Assembly (NCBI RefSeq): GCF_004379255.2
Contig: NC_056034.1
Span: forward strand, 40,220,887 to 40,284,886
DNA: 64,000 nucleotides
Source of the DNA: Salvia splendens
Taxonomy: Eukaryota; Streptophyta; Magnoliopsida; Lamiales; Lamiaceae
Direction of reading: 5' to 3'
Positions 1-11,083 of this stretch are shown in pieces. The notes under the pieces are model-generated. The model made no database searches. It saw only the letters and a program-made list of their open reading frames with translations, and was not told the DNA's origin. Position 1 is the stretch's first letter. The number at the start of each line of letters is the position of its first letter. The translations under genes and the position numbers were made by a program.

Positions 1-1783
1 TATTGAGCCCGATTCGGACTCACAAAATGAATTAGAAGTTTGTGAGCTATTGGAAGAACAGATTAATGAAGGACTTGGAGGATATAAACTACCACCGAGA
101 CCTAATAGAGGAGTCCCACCGAAGAGATATAGTCCTGAGATCATCGGCAGGAAAGCCAAGTACTCCGTTGTGAACTTGGCCAAGGGTCACCTCTCCGAGA
201 TGGCGCACGCATTCGAGGCCGCCTTGTATGAAGAAGAGGAAATCCCTTGTACTGTGGAAGAAGCTCGGAAACACAAACACTGGCGAGAGGCAATATTGAA
301 AGAAATGGGAGCCTTTGAAAGAAACGGTACATGGGAGAAATGCAAAATACCAGACGGAAAAAGGGCAGTTGGATGCAAGTGGGTGTTCACCATCAAACGA
401 AGGCCAGATGGATCTATAGAGAGATACAAAGCATGACTAGTTGCCAAAGGCTACACACAGACTTACGGAGTTGATTACGATGAGACTTTCTCACCCGTAG
501 CGAAAATGAACACCATTCGAGTATTACTCTCAGTTGCTACAAACAGGAACTGGCCACTTCACCAATTTGATGTAACAAACCCATTTATGCATGGGGAACT
601 GAAAAGAGAAGTACACATGGAAGCTCCCCCGTGATTCTCCGAGGGATTTGAAAAGGGAGAAGGGTGTCGACTGAAGAAGACTCTCTATGGACTCAAACAG
701 TCACCGTGGGTTTGGTTTGGGAGGTTCAAAGAAGCCATGACCAAGTATGGATTCCGACAAAGTAACTCGGATCATACTCTATTCTTGAAAAAGAGAGACG
801 ACAAAATCACATGCCTGATCATCTATGTAGATGATATGATCATCACTGGAGACGATACAGACGAAATAGAGAGGCTAAAAGGGAGCTTATTCTAGGAGTT
901 CGAGATGAAAGACTTAGGGAACCTTAAATATTTCTTGGGAATAGAAGTGTTGCGCTCTGAGGGAGGAATCTTCTTGAGACAGAAGAAGTATACCTTGGAC
1001 ATTCTGGCAGAGACGGGTTTGATTGATTGCAAACCCGCCGATACACCAATTCTAGTGAACCACGGGCTGCAGATCTCTGATGGAGATGAGTTAGCAGATC
1101 AAGGCAAGTACCAACGCCTAGTGGGGAAGCTCATCTATCTCTCTCTCACTAGACCAGACATTGCTTATGCAGTAGGAATAGTAAGTCAATTCATGCATCG
1201 ACCACAAAAAGATCACTATGAAGCTGCATTGAGGATCATGTGGTATCTCAAAGAAATGGCCGTACATGGGATAATGTTCAGAAAGAATGAACAACTAGGA
1301 ATTTATGGGTTCACCGATGCTGATTGGGCAAGTAATCCAGTCGATCGAAAATCAACAGCCGGATACTTCACGTTTGTCGAATATAATCTGGTAACATGGA
1401 GGAGTAAGAAATAAAAGGTGATGGCATTATCAAGCGCTGAAGCTGAATTTCGAGGGATAAGAAGTGGATTAATGGAGATTTTATGGCTTAGAAGGCTGAT
1501 GGATGAAATCAGGTTCACACAAGACAAGAGTCAACTATACTGTGACAACAAGGCAGCAATCTGTACATCCGAGAACCCGGTCCAGCATGATAGAACAAAA
1601 CATGTTGAAGTCGACAGACACTTCATCAAGGAGAAGTTGGAAAGTGGAGTTGTGGAGCTACCATTTGTCCGGTCCGAAGAACAGTTAGCCGATATCCTCA
1701 CCAAAGTAGTCAATTCAAGAAGCCTCATGAACGTACTTGGCAAGTTGAGCTTTGGAGATCCCACCACTCAACTTGAGGGGGCG
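1..1783 (+). pseudogene. Ty1/copia pol fragment (reverse transcriptase and RNase H), nonsense-riddled
   Basis: This is the 3' part of a copia polyprotein; the rest lies left of the window. The reading frame is constant throughout, with recognisable RT blocks (a KWVF motif near 380, a YVDD catalytic motif near 825-840) and RNase H blocks (TDADW near 1315, SAEAEF near 1435). The frame is broken by four stop codons at 434-436, 632-634, 893-895 and 1412-1414, and no frameshift is needed to follow it. The last codons run into a polypurine tract (about 1774-1783) and then into the LTR. The element cannot encode an active polyprotein. Family assignment rests on domain order and on the polypurine/LTR junction. 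Confidence 0.9.
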
Positions 1784-2004
1784 TGTTAAGAAAGGAAAAG
1801 ATACCAAAGAATAATTCCAATTATGCTCCACAATTATACTCCAAGAATAAAATAGGATGATTGATATTTGATTGATATTATACCATAATTACACATGTAT
1901 CAACCCTATATAAAGGGATAGTTCTGCAGTAATAAGATATCATCAAATTATCGATTCTATAATTCCTCTCATTATTTCTCTATTCCCAAATTATGCCTAA
2001 TACA
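1784..2004 (+). repeat. 3' LTR of the copia element
   Basis: The sequence begins TGTTAAG directly after a purine-rich tract and contains a TATA-like TATATAAAG near 1910. It probably ends at a CA near 2004 or 2007, where the sequence changes sharply to GC-rich coding DNA. The 5' LTR is outside the window, so the exact end and the target duplication cannot be checked. Confidence 0.7.
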
Positions 2005-2271
2005 CCATTCAAGATCTACCTCCTGCTTCGCCACCTTGATCGCCGCCAGCAGGTAGTCCGCCAGCCCCGCGGATTTGTTGCTCGCCACCGGGGTCAGGGC
2101 CGCGCTGCAGGACTCGGCGTTGCTCGTGAACGAGCAGATTTTCTCCACCGGGACTGTCCCCAGCGACTGCAGCGCTGCGCCCACGTCGATGTTGCCGCCT
2201 TCGCCTTCGGCAGCTGCGGCGAGGTGGAAGGCTGCAACCGCGCATATGATTATCAACTTGCGCCAATTCAT
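2005..2271 (-). pseudogene. Pectinesterase-inhibitor-like (PMEI) gene, 5' part only
   Basis: Reading leftwards from ATG at 2271, the protein starts with a typical secretory signal peptide (basic MNWRK, then a hydrophobic alanine-rich core). It continues with an ICSFT...C pattern and a helical stretch ending near AIKVAKQEV. That cysteine pair and spacing resemble the start of the plant invertase/pectin methylesterase inhibitor domain, whose members act in the apoplast. Only about 88 residues remain, roughly half of a usual PMEI, because the copia LTR replaces the remainder. The missing half may lie left of the element, outside the window. GC content is much higher than in the surroundings, as expected of a short intronless coding exon. 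Family assignment is moderate. Confidence 0.55.
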
Positions 2272-3127
2272 GTTGGAATATTGTTTTAAGTAAGAGATAA
2301 TTGTATTTTACTAATTACTCGTGTTATTGATCCTTCAAAATCTCTATATAAAGATGTATATGATTGCAAATTATTAGTGGCGCTGCGGATAGTTAAAATG
2401 AGGAGGTGTGTAATTCTAGTACCTACGTACATTCTTAATTTAGTACTACTACTAATTAATTTAAACATGGCAATAGATAAATTTTACATTAAGGGGGCTA
2501 ATTTTAGTAGATATCCCCCTAAAATTTATTCAGAAAATATTGTTACCACGATCCAAATAAGTCAACCGATGCCCATTTTCTTGAAAGATTCAAGCTTGGA
2601 CTGGTGCAAGATGCATGCATGGTTTTGATGTGTGCAAGCCTTGATCATATTTCTTTGTACTATAGTAGTAGTAGTATGAATTAAGATAGGGATGAGTATT
2701 TTTTCGTAGTACTTGCAATTGCAATCTATATATTCAACCACATTGGAATTACATTGATGTTATAGAATGAAATGATGGTCTACTACCACCATAATATGAA
2801 TCTGCAATAATATATGAATATTATTGAATATAACTACTATTAGTCTAACTAGACAATTGGATTGTACTTTGTAAATCTGTGTTTTGTTTGGTTCAGTTTT
2901 TGTCTTATTTTCTAGAATATCACATACCAAAATTTGAATTATATATATAGCCAACTTTCAACCCTCAGAATCTGATAAAACTTTGATCCTAATACTCGCT
3001 TTCAGTATAATATACCCTACTTTTATTTCCAATTTCCCTCTCAAGCTTATTTTGTTCTTCAACAGTCAACATCATAGTCGCGGACCCATAACTGTCGACT
3101 CCAATATATCTACAAATTTTTTAAGCC
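2272..3127. other. AT-rich stretch without a gene
   Basis: This is upstream sequence of the truncated PMEI-like gene and probably once held its promoter. I see no conserved ORF and no transposon ends here. Confidence 0.4.
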
Positions 3128-3130
3128 TAA

Positions 3131-4699
3131 GGCCACCCGCAATGGGGCGCCCGATGGCGTCCATCGTCCTCGGGCGCGGACGATGCCCACATTGTGGGTG
3201 GCCGCCATCGTCCGCGCCCTACGTCCGTAGCCGATGCATAGGGTGCGTCCTACATCGCGGACGATGGCCTATCATCCGCACTATCGTCCGCGCCATTGTG
3301 GGCTCGGCGGACGATGGCACGCGTTTTTGTTTTTTTGTATAAATACACCTACCCCCACCTTCATTTGTAACGTTTCATTTCACGATTTCACTCTCGAAAC
3401 TCACATTTTTATTATTACTACGAAATGGATTCAAGTCCCAAGAGTCCGATGTTTGGGGAGGCGCGTTGGCCGGGTACAAAACCCGACGATTATCGACCAT
3501 TCGACGCCAACACGTAGTACGATCCCGAATTCAGCACGGAATCGTACGGTTTGGATGACATGGAGCCGTCTCCAAACCGACCCGTCGCGCCCTCCCACCG
3601 CCGAGACCGCCGCCGCTGTTTCCGGCCCCGCCAAAAAGAAGCGGAACTGGCAACGCGCGTACAAGTTGCCACCTCCGGGAACTTGTGAAGAGTACGCCCC
3701 CGGCCGTACGAACTACCAGCCGGATGAAACCCTCGTATTGGCGAGGTGTTGGGTGGATATATCGGAGGACCCGATATTCGCGAACAACCAGAAGCATGTG
3801 GCGTACTGGGAGCGCATCGCCCAGCGCGTACAAGCGCCAACGGGAGCAGCTCCGCAAGCACTGTGACCAGGTGAAGAAGAAAATCAACCTGTTCTCGTCG
3901 GAGTACGAGAAGTGCGCGAGGGCGCAGGGGAGCGGCGAGAGCTTGAGCGACGTGCGCTCCAAAGCACTGATGTCGTTCCGGTCCCTGTACAGTGAGTTCA
4001 AGCACGAGGCCATCTGGGCGCTCTTGAGGGACAAGCAGAAGTTCCAAGGCGGGATTCTGCATACCGGGGCGACAAAGAGGACGAAGACCACCGAAGCTGG
4101 TGGTTACACGAGCAGCGAAAGAGGAACTCGTCCGGTGGACCTCAACCTGACGTACAAGGACATTGAGAGTTCTGGCACACCGATGTCCTCCCTGCGTCCC
4201 ATAGGCGTCAAGGCTGCGAAGGCCAAGGGGAAGGCGGCGGCGACATCATCCTCGACCGCCGCCGCCCCATTGCCGATCCCGGTCCCGACCCCGAACCCGA
4301 CGGCCGCCGCGTACGAGCAGTTGGCAACAGCCTCGATGGCGAAGACGTTGTTGCAGACGCACAAAATGTTCAAGAAGTGCACGGACCCCGCTGAAGCCGA
4401 ATATCTCCGGGGGTTGATCGATGAGCTGCGCCGGAGGTTGGGAATTGCGTAGATTAGCCAACTCGAATCGTGTAACTTTTGTTTAATGAATTCAATCTTC
4501 GCCGGGTTTTAGTTAATCGTTGTGTTTTTTAATTTAGTTTGCTTTACATATTTGAAAACATTTAAATTAATTAACAAAACAATAGTATAACATATAGGAC
4601 GCGCCTTAAGGCGCCACATTGCAGGTGGGGGTAGGAGGATAAAACTGATAACGTGGCGCGCTATAGGGTGCGCCTTAGGCCGCCCCATTGCTAATGGCC
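3131..4699 (+). mobile_element. PIF/Harbinger-type element, accessory-ORF-only
   Basis: The ends are imperfect terminal inverted repeats: left GGCCACCCGCAATGGGGCG, right (reverse complement) GGCCATTAGCAATGGGGCG. The element is flanked on both sides by TAA (3128-3130 and 4700-4702), and the match extends to CCTAA if the end bases are counted. A 3-bp TWA duplication and GC-rich ends fit PIF/Harbinger. Inside is only a Myb-like accessory gene; no DDE transposase ORF is present, so the element must have depended on enzyme supplied elsewhere. Confidence 0.8.
3425..4452 (+). pseudogene. Myb/SANT-like (NAM-associated) accessory protein of Harbinger element, frameshifted
   Basis: Starting from ATG 3425 the protein opens with MDSSPKSPMFGE and reaches a stop near 3517. 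Recognisable sequence then continues in another frame (KKKRNWQRAYK... through YWERIAQR, about 3630-3820) and in a third frame from about 3820 to the stop at 4450-4452. The middle section, with conserved W, W and YWERI positions, resembles the Myb/trihelix-like domain of Harbinger ORF1 proteins. The C-terminal part, with AEYLRGLIDELRRR near its end, resembles the NAM-associated C-terminal region. ORF1 proteins are thought to bind DNA and assist nuclear import of the transposase. At least two frame changes make this copy nonfunctional. Confidence 0.75.
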
Positions 4700-4732
4700 T
4701 AAGTGCCCTATATATAAGGAAACAAATAAGTA

Positions 4733-4944
4733 CTCCCTCCGTCCACCATTAGGAATCTCATTTCTTGGTTGAAAACAGTTAGTGGAATATATGTTTCATT
4801 TGTATATATTAGTTTTAAATGAAATGTGAGTGAAATGAATTATATAGTGGAATGTGGAATCCTATTATCATTTATGGTAAAAGTGAACCATGACTCCTAT
4901 TCGCAGACGGACTAAAATAGAACTCCTATTCGCGGACGGAGGAA
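4733..4944. mobile_element. Stowaway-type MITE
   Basis: The element starts with CTCCCTCCGTCC just after a TA and ends with a decayed GGACGGAGGA. Such ends, with TA target sites, are typical of Tc1/Mariner-derived Stowaway MITEs. There is no coding capacity. Confidence 0.75.
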
Positions 4945-5315
4945 GATTAAGTATGAGATAATGTCATTAACAAGTTTTTAGAGCCCATATGCTATTTATA
5001 TTCATATAACTTATTTGTAATTTTCTGATTTTTTATTTGTAGATAAAATGTAATTTTCTTTAAAGAAATGTACACGAAAATTGAATACATTTATTATGTA
5101 TTTTTCTCCGTAATTTTTGTACTATTGTCAAGACAAACTTTTTTGTTTTATGGGTTCAAATTTTGAAGTACCAATCTAAAAAAAATTCCAACAATCATGG
5201 AATCAACGAGAATTAAGTTAAAAAAAACACAAGTTGATGGATCGGTTGAATTCACACCACACATATCACCGTATTCGCACACAATTTTGGTACGCATAGT
5301 ATCAAATAATGTACA
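4945..5315. other. AT-rich stretch, nothing recognised
   Basis: No conserved ORF, transposon end or RNA gene was recognised. Confidence 0.35.
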
Positions 5316-5880
5316 ATACATAACATAAACTCTGCATATGCACTCCAAGGTTGTGCACGCACATAGTGTAATATGGTTAGTATAATTGATGCTATTCATA
5401 TCATACGTACCAACGGTGTGTGTGCAATGTCATGACCGTGCACACACCAAATTTGATTTGCATGGTACGAATTGACCAAATTCAGACCATGCTTATTAAT
5501 CTTGCGTGCAAATTCTCAAAGTCGGGCGGACACATGATTAATCAATTTTAATATTATTTGATTTATTCATGATTTAATAAATCATCGTAAAATAAAATTA
5601 ATCAATTTTACTTATTTTTAGTTTTTACTAATAAAATGAGATAAGTATTGTTTTAATCTTATTTACCAGACCCTACTAAAATTATCTTAAATTTAATCTA
5701 TATAATTAAATAATAGTAATATAAAATTCAATATTACTAGTAATTTACTTTTAACTAAATTCGTTTTAATTTATCACTATATAGTCTGCCTCTCGTCATG
5801 ATCTTGGTTATAAAACCAAACTTCACAAAGTCTCAAATACACTTTACTATAGTCTATGTATGATTGAATTCAATCATACA
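5316..5880 (+). repeat. Copy 1 of a ~560-bp non-coding duplication
   Basis: This stretch aligns in the same orientation with 21538-22100. Shared blocks include the CCGTGCACACAC region, GCATGGTAC.AATTGACC, long AT-rich segments and a closing AAACTTCAC.AAGTCTCAAA. There are many small differences. It holds no ORF of note and I did not recognise it as a known transposon. Confidence 0.7.
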
Positions 5881-6583
5881 TGTGCTTGCACCTTCATCCT
5901 CGTGGGATTCGATCATTACCTTCTCTTTACTAGCTAATAGTATTGTGGGTTAAGGTTTTGAAATCAGCTTCGGTTTGCGCGCCCGACGGCACGTGGATAG
6001 ATTCTAGAGAGTCACCATGACCAGTTAGATTGTTGTTGCTTGATCAGTCTACGAGTCATTGCATGTCAGTTTGAAGTATGTACTGTGTCAATTTGGTCAA
6101 TGTCTGCTTGACCAATCTGCGCTTTATTTTCATTTCAAACGTGCATACCCGATTCGCTGAGTTTTCAGAGGGGTTATCCTTTGTTGATGGTGCGGGTGCT
6201 TCCTGTCATGTGTATCAAATGAAAACTTTACGACCATGGTTGGTTGTCAGGATTTTGTTGGAAAAGTAATCTGATTCCTTAAATTTTAAATTTCTGTGTT
6301 TGTTTAGATTTTTAAGCATACTATGAAAGTAATCAGAATCCTGAAAATAAGAAATGTAGTACAACATTTCAGGATTCTGAATCCTAACTTTTAGTAGGTA
6401 TTCGTATTCTCAATTTCAGGATTCTTATATATTTAATTATTTAATGGAGTATAGTTTAATTTTACTATTATTATTATTATATTCATAATGGTTATTATCA
6501 TAATAATAATTAATAATTTTTTAAATTAATGATAATACAATTAATAAAATTATGAATAATATAATGATAAGTAATAATTATTA
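5881..6583. other. Intergenic, partly low-complexity AT
   Basis: This is mixed-sequence DNA up to about 6410 with no convincing gene, followed by very AT-rich DNA rich in TAA/ATT trinucleotides. Confidence 0.4.
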
Positions 6584-6786
6584 ATCCCTCCGTCCTATAA
6601 AGATAGAATTTTTTTTCTTTTTAATCCGTCTCTAAAAATGGAAATTGTCTTTCTTAGGAAATTCTTTATCATTAATAAGGGGAGACTCATTTTCCATCAA
6701 CACATTTTTCTTTCTATCTCTCTTCTTTACCAATTTTTTATTAAACTGGTGTCGTTTCAAAAGTTCTTTTTAGAGAACGGAAGGAG
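6584..6786. mobile_element. Stowaway-type MITE
   Basis: The left end reads ATCCCTCCGTCC after TA; the right end reads GAACGGAAGGAG before TA. The ends are inverted relative to each other with TA target sites. It is non-coding. Confidence 0.75.
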
Positions 6787-7437
6787 TATTATTTTATACA
6801 TTAATAACTAATTAACAAAGTCATAGTTTTAGTTAATAATAAATGTAGTTAATAGTGTAATTATAATAATAATAATCATATTTATGATTGTAATATCAAT
6901 AAATAACTATAATTATAATTATATAATTATATTAATTGTTATTATGATGGATAATTCATGATTAAATTATCAATCATAATAATAAAAATAATAATAATAT
7001 AATTATTATCACTATGTTTTTAATTAATAATTTTGAAAATTTTAATATACTATTATTATTTTATTATATTAATAAAAATAAGAATTATTAAATCAAATAT
7101 AAAATTTAAAATTTTGATATTTTCTAAACACAAGAACTTAAAGTTGTTAGGAATAATATTCCTATGATTCATTTTTTCGGGAATCATTTTCCTTGCTACT
7201 TTACTTTCCCGTCAACCAATTATTTCATTAAACCACAATTTGTAAATGGTCCACCATATTTAAGAAATAAGTAATTTATTAAGAAGAACCATTCACCTGA
7301 AATTAATTTTATTTATCTTTTACGTGTCCAATTAACAATAAAACTTTATTCATTTTTTCCTATAATTCATAATTTTCCCTCTAAAATGTATGGCCCAACC
7401 ATTTTTGGGCTCAAACCCAAACTAATTAAAGTCCTGA
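6787..7437. other. Extremely AT-rich low-complexity DNA
   Basis: Runs of TAAT/ATTA trinucleotides dominate to about 7100, followed by AT-rich non-coding DNA. No gene was recognised. Confidence 0.45.
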
Positions 7438-7829
7438 GAGCATCCATTACGCGGCGCGCCGGCGTCCCGTCCCGCATCCCGTGTCGACGAGACAAGTGAC
7501 GGGCCGTCTCGCCACACGCCTATGCAACGTGGCGCGACCCGGCGTCGTGCGTGACGCCCACTCGCCGGCCCGCGAGTGGGAGTCGTCACGTGCTGACGCA
7601 ATAAATATTTTTTTTTTAAAAAATTCAAATTTTTAAAAAATATATAATAAAATTTAAAAAAATTTCTAACGGTAATAATACTGTTTTTTTGTTTTTTTTT
7701 AAATTTTTTTATTTTTAAATTAATTTTTTTACTCTATAAATACTCATACACTCATCCTCATTTCACACACAACTACACATCTATTCTTCTATCATCTCAA
7801 TTTCCTCTCAAATTTCCTCTCATCACAAG

Positions 7830-8969
7830 ATGTCCGGCGAAGGCAACTACGGCGGCTCCGGCTCCGGTGGGTGGGATCTCAACGCCTTCGGCGATTGGGA
7901 GACCATGATCAACACACTGGGCGGTTACAGTGCGTCGACGCCGGGGACCCAGGGTTCGGTGACGCCGGGGGTACCAACCACCCAACTTTGACGTTGATGC
8001 ATATGCCCGTCCCTCCGCCCAGCGGTATTCTCAGGGATTATCCCAGATCCGGGAGGATTTTTCCCGTTGATCCAACGCCGGGAGTAGGCCGAGGCGGTGG
8101 AGGTGGACGAGGCGGTGTACAACCCCAGTCGGGCGAGGAGGAGGAAGAGGAAGAAGAGGAAGAGGAAGAGGAAGAGGATCTAGGCCGGCATCCGTACAGC
8201 AACCACGAAACGCTGGCGGTGTACATAGCCTGGATCACCGTCTCGTACGATCCCATCGTCGGGAATCAACAACCCCGGAAGTGTTTTTGGGAAAAGGTCT
8301 GCGAGGTCTACCACCAGATAAAGCCGAAAGGCTCCCGCAAGCGCAAATATAAAATGCTCCGCTCTCACTTTGACCGAGTCGACCGACATGTCAAAAATTC
8401 TGCGGCCTCTACTCGGCCGAAGCGGCGCCACGAGAACCGACATTTTGACGTCCGCTTTGTGCGCCTACTACCAGGACACCCGTCAACAATTCAGATTTGT
8501 TGATGTTTGTCAGGCCGTGAAGGAGGAGGAACGGTGGGCCGGCGGTTTCAGCTCCAGCTCGGGCTCAAACTCGAAGAGCACGAAGCATACGGCGAGTGGC
8601 CAATACTCGTCTGGTGGTGACACCGTTGAGGGCATCAGCCCACATGAGGCTGAATCGCAGGAATTTGCGGGTACGGTCGGCGATGCTGGAGGATCCAGAC
8701 GTGGGCGCCGTCGGCCGCAAGGGACGAAGGCGGCGAAAGTGGCTAGAGCGAGGAAGGGCCGAGGCGAATCAAGCCAGGCGGCCTCGGGATCGGGCTCGCG
8801 GGGAGGCTTGGACACACTTATGGTGGCGTACATGACCGCCACAATGGCGGACACTTCCCGCTTCTCGCACGCCCAATTCACGGCCTGGTGGAACGGAATT
8901 GTGCATATGGCAGCACAACTTGGCCTTCCGACTCCCCCTCAACCTCCACCGCCTCCGGAGGATGATTAG
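7830..8969 (+). pseudogene. Myb/SANT-like accessory protein of Harbinger element, frameshifted
   Basis: From ATG 7830 the protein opens with MSGEGNYGGSGSGGWDL, close to the intact protein at 43956-45149. Indels move the frame: the first frame ends near 7990, a second carries the glutamate-rich stretch and the domain with VYIAWITVSYDPIVGNQQ (7990-8400), and a third carries the C-terminal half from about 8400 to the stop at 8967-8969. The C-terminus ends in PPPPEDD, as in the intact copy. Its role would be DNA binding and support of Harbinger transposition. As it stands it cannot make the full protein. Confidence 0.8.
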
Positions 8970-9175
8970 CCGGCGGAGTAGTTTTTTTATTTTCTTTAAA
9001 TTTGTATTTTAAATTATGTTGTGTGTTTTTTATGTTGTGTGTTTTTTTATAAAGTGTGTTTGTTTTAATTGAATTGGGTTGGAAAAAAAATAAAAAATTA
9101 AATTAAATGAATAGTAATTTAAGGGACGAAATATAGGACGGTTAAGGGATGGATGGTTGCAGGTTCCGTCCTTTA

Positions 9176-9795
9176 GACCATCCACAATGCCGCCCAGCCG
9201 ACCGCCCAGCCGACCGCCCAGCCGAGCGCCGGCGCTGAGCGGTTCGCTGGGGCGGTCTATTGCAGTCGCCCAGCGGGCGAATGGAGAGAGAAACCGCACA
9301 GCGCTGGGCGGTCGCGTGGCGCTGGGCGGTCCGCTCGGAGCTATTGCAGCGCCCGAATCGCCCAGCGCACCGCCTAGCGCGAAATTTAATTATTATTTTT
9401 TCCGAAACACTATATATACGCGCTTTGCTCGTCATTTTCATTCGCACCACTTGTTTTAACGAGTACTCTCTCGTTAAATTGACACTCCTTTTTATTATTG
9501 TATTTTTTTTAAAATTAATGTATTTTTTAAAATTATTGTACTTTTTTAAATTTTAATATTATTATTAAACTTTTCTCGTATATGTCTCGTAAATTAAATT
9601 TCGCATATTGTGTGATTGTTAATTATTTCATTTTGTATATATTTGTTAATAGTGATGTGGATATTATGTGGCTAGGCTATGGCTGGGCTATTGCTGGGCT
9701 ATTTGCTTGTTTTGATGATGTGGCAGAAGGATTTTTAGTGTTGATGATGTGGCACTGGCTAGGCTATGGCTGGGCTATTGCTATTGTGGATGGTC
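9176..9795. mobile_element. Harbinger-type MITE nested in the preceding element
   Basis: Terminal inverted repeats are GACCATCCACAATGCC on the left and GACCATCCACAATAGC on the right (reverse complement). The element is flanked by TTA on both sides (9173-9175 and 9796-9798). The left half has GC-rich repeats of CCGCCCAGCCGA type, and the right half has a repeated GGCTAGGCTATGGCTGGGC motif. No ORF of note. Removing it joins two halves that match the uninterrupted element at 43504-45503. Confidence 0.85.
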
Positions 9796-9869
9796 TTAGT
9801 TAAGGAATGAAGGAATAAAGTACAGTGGGGTCCTCAAATAGTAGTTTAAGGGACGGTGGGGCCCTATTC

Positions 9870-10104
9870 CCTCAAACCCGTGGCGCCTGAAAATCCTTCT
9901 CTCTCCCTCTTACCGGCGCCACCGCGCCGCCTCACTCGCCGGCTCTCCTTCGCACCGTCTCTCCGCCCACCAATATAGCAGACCTCGCTGTGGTGTGTTG
10001 CAGCCGCTATTGATTTCCTTCATTCAAATATAAGAGATGTTTTAACTTCATTTAGTCCGAATTTGGACTTGTTTGCCATCACTCTCGGTGATGGTCGGGT
10101 GAAG
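9870..10104 (+). other. Candidate 5'-UTR exon of the TEN1 gene
   Basis: This GC-richer stretch, with pyrimidine runs (TTCTCTCTCCCTCTTACC) typical of plant 5' leaders, ends at a plausible splice donor (GAAG|GTGCGT at 10105). The first coding exon of TEN1 begins 12 bases after an acceptor (TGTTGCAG, ending 19370). I infer that a 5'-UTR intron joins the two and that the MULE lies within it. This needs transcript evidence. Confidence 0.4.
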
Positions 10105-10211
10105 GTGCGTTTCTTTCATGCTTTAATTGCTATAAATTGTTGAAAAATGTGAATTTTTACTGTTTGTAGTGTTCCTTAGTTTGCTCGATTTAGGTTATGC
10201 TATTGAATTAG

Positions 10212-10323
10212 GGGAAAATCGGGTTTATGGGGCACTTTACACTAAAGATTACGTAAATGTACCCATTTTGTTATCTATTCCAAAAATGGGAAAAACGCCA
10301 ACCACATTGGCGTTTCTTTTAGT
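10212..10323 (+). repeat. Left terminal inverted repeat of the MULE
   Basis: It matches the reverse complement of 17953-18064 with only a few differences. Shared blocks include ATTACGTAAATGTACCCATT and TTTTGTTATCTATTCCA, then the first CGCCAA palindrome. Confidence 0.9.
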
Positions 10324-10553
10324 ACAAACGCCAACCTCATTGGCGTTTATCTTCGCGTCGTATTGGAGGTGTATTTTCGCCAAATACAGCGGCGGAAAAA
10401 AACGCCAATGAAGTTGGCGTGTTTTAAGCTAAAACGCCAATGTAGTTGGCGTGTTTAATTAATAAAACGCCAATGCAGTAGGCGTATTTACTAATAAAAA
10501 CGCCACTGAGGTTGGCGTGTTATTCTTAAAAACGCCAATTTGAGCGGCGTGTT
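10300..10553. repeat. Left array of CGCCAA...TTGGCG palindromes
   Basis: Seven units of the form AAACGCCAnnnnnnnTTGGCGTTT, each an imperfect inverted repeat with a spacer of about 6-8 bases. The last five are spaced about 31-35 bases apart and separated by T- or A-rich linkers. Several units have decayed arms. The placement inside the terminal repeat suggests binding sites for the element's own transposase, which is inference. Confidence 0.85.
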
Positions 10554-11083
10554 TCTGTTGAACCATATCCTTATCAGATCTCCCCCAACATCGCGACCCT
10601 AAACACTTTCCCTCCCCAAAACGCGAAAACCCTTCCCAAACGCATAAAAACCTTTCGCTCGGGTCGACCCGGTGGTGGATTTAAGCGTGGATATTTTGAA
10701 TTTGGCTAATTCTTTCAACCATTAGTCCTTCTAATCGGTTAGTCTATCAAATTTTAGACTCATTCTTCTAAACATTAGTCTTCCAATATTTGATTGATTG
10801 TTGTGATAATATATATTGTAGTGTAATTAATATAATAGTTTGACCAATTATTATGGGTACACTAATATTTTGATGGATTATTATGATAGTATATATTTTA
10901 ATGGAAATATTTTGACCAATTGTTATGCTATTATATGTTATAGTATATTTTATGGATTGTTATGATAATACATATTGTAGTGTATTTAATAGAATTATTT
11001 TGTCAATTTTTTGGCTGACTCTACATAATGATGAATGTAAAAATAATACATATTTATTTGTGTTTTACATTATTGCAGATAGT

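Larger units (their letters stand above)
7438..9855 (+). mobile_element. PIF/Harbinger-type element, 3' end lost, MITE inserted
   Basis: The left end (GAGCATCCATTACGC after TGA), the long AT-rich leader, the coding region and the 3' untranslated part all resemble the complete element at 43504-45503. Similarity stops near 9855 without the expected right inverted repeat. A separate MITE (9176-9795) is inserted in its 3' untranslated part. No transposase gene is present. Confidence 0.75.

Noticed and set aside
3131..4699. Host trihelix or Myb gene
   Set aside because: It lies between inverted repeats with a TAA duplication and matches Harbinger accessory proteins, so it is transposon cargo, not a host gene.
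10300..10553. Possible CRISPR-like or tRNA-like repeats in the CGCCAA arrays
   Set aside because: Units have conserved arms and variable loops, but linkers are short and T-rich, there is no cas gene, and the host is a plant. They are parts of a MULE.
10925..11083. N-terminal extension of the MULE transposase to an earlier ATG
   Set aside because: The extension looks like translated AT-rich non-coding DNA, and an acceptor-like TATTGCAG stands just before the later ATG, where similarity to MuDR proteins starts.
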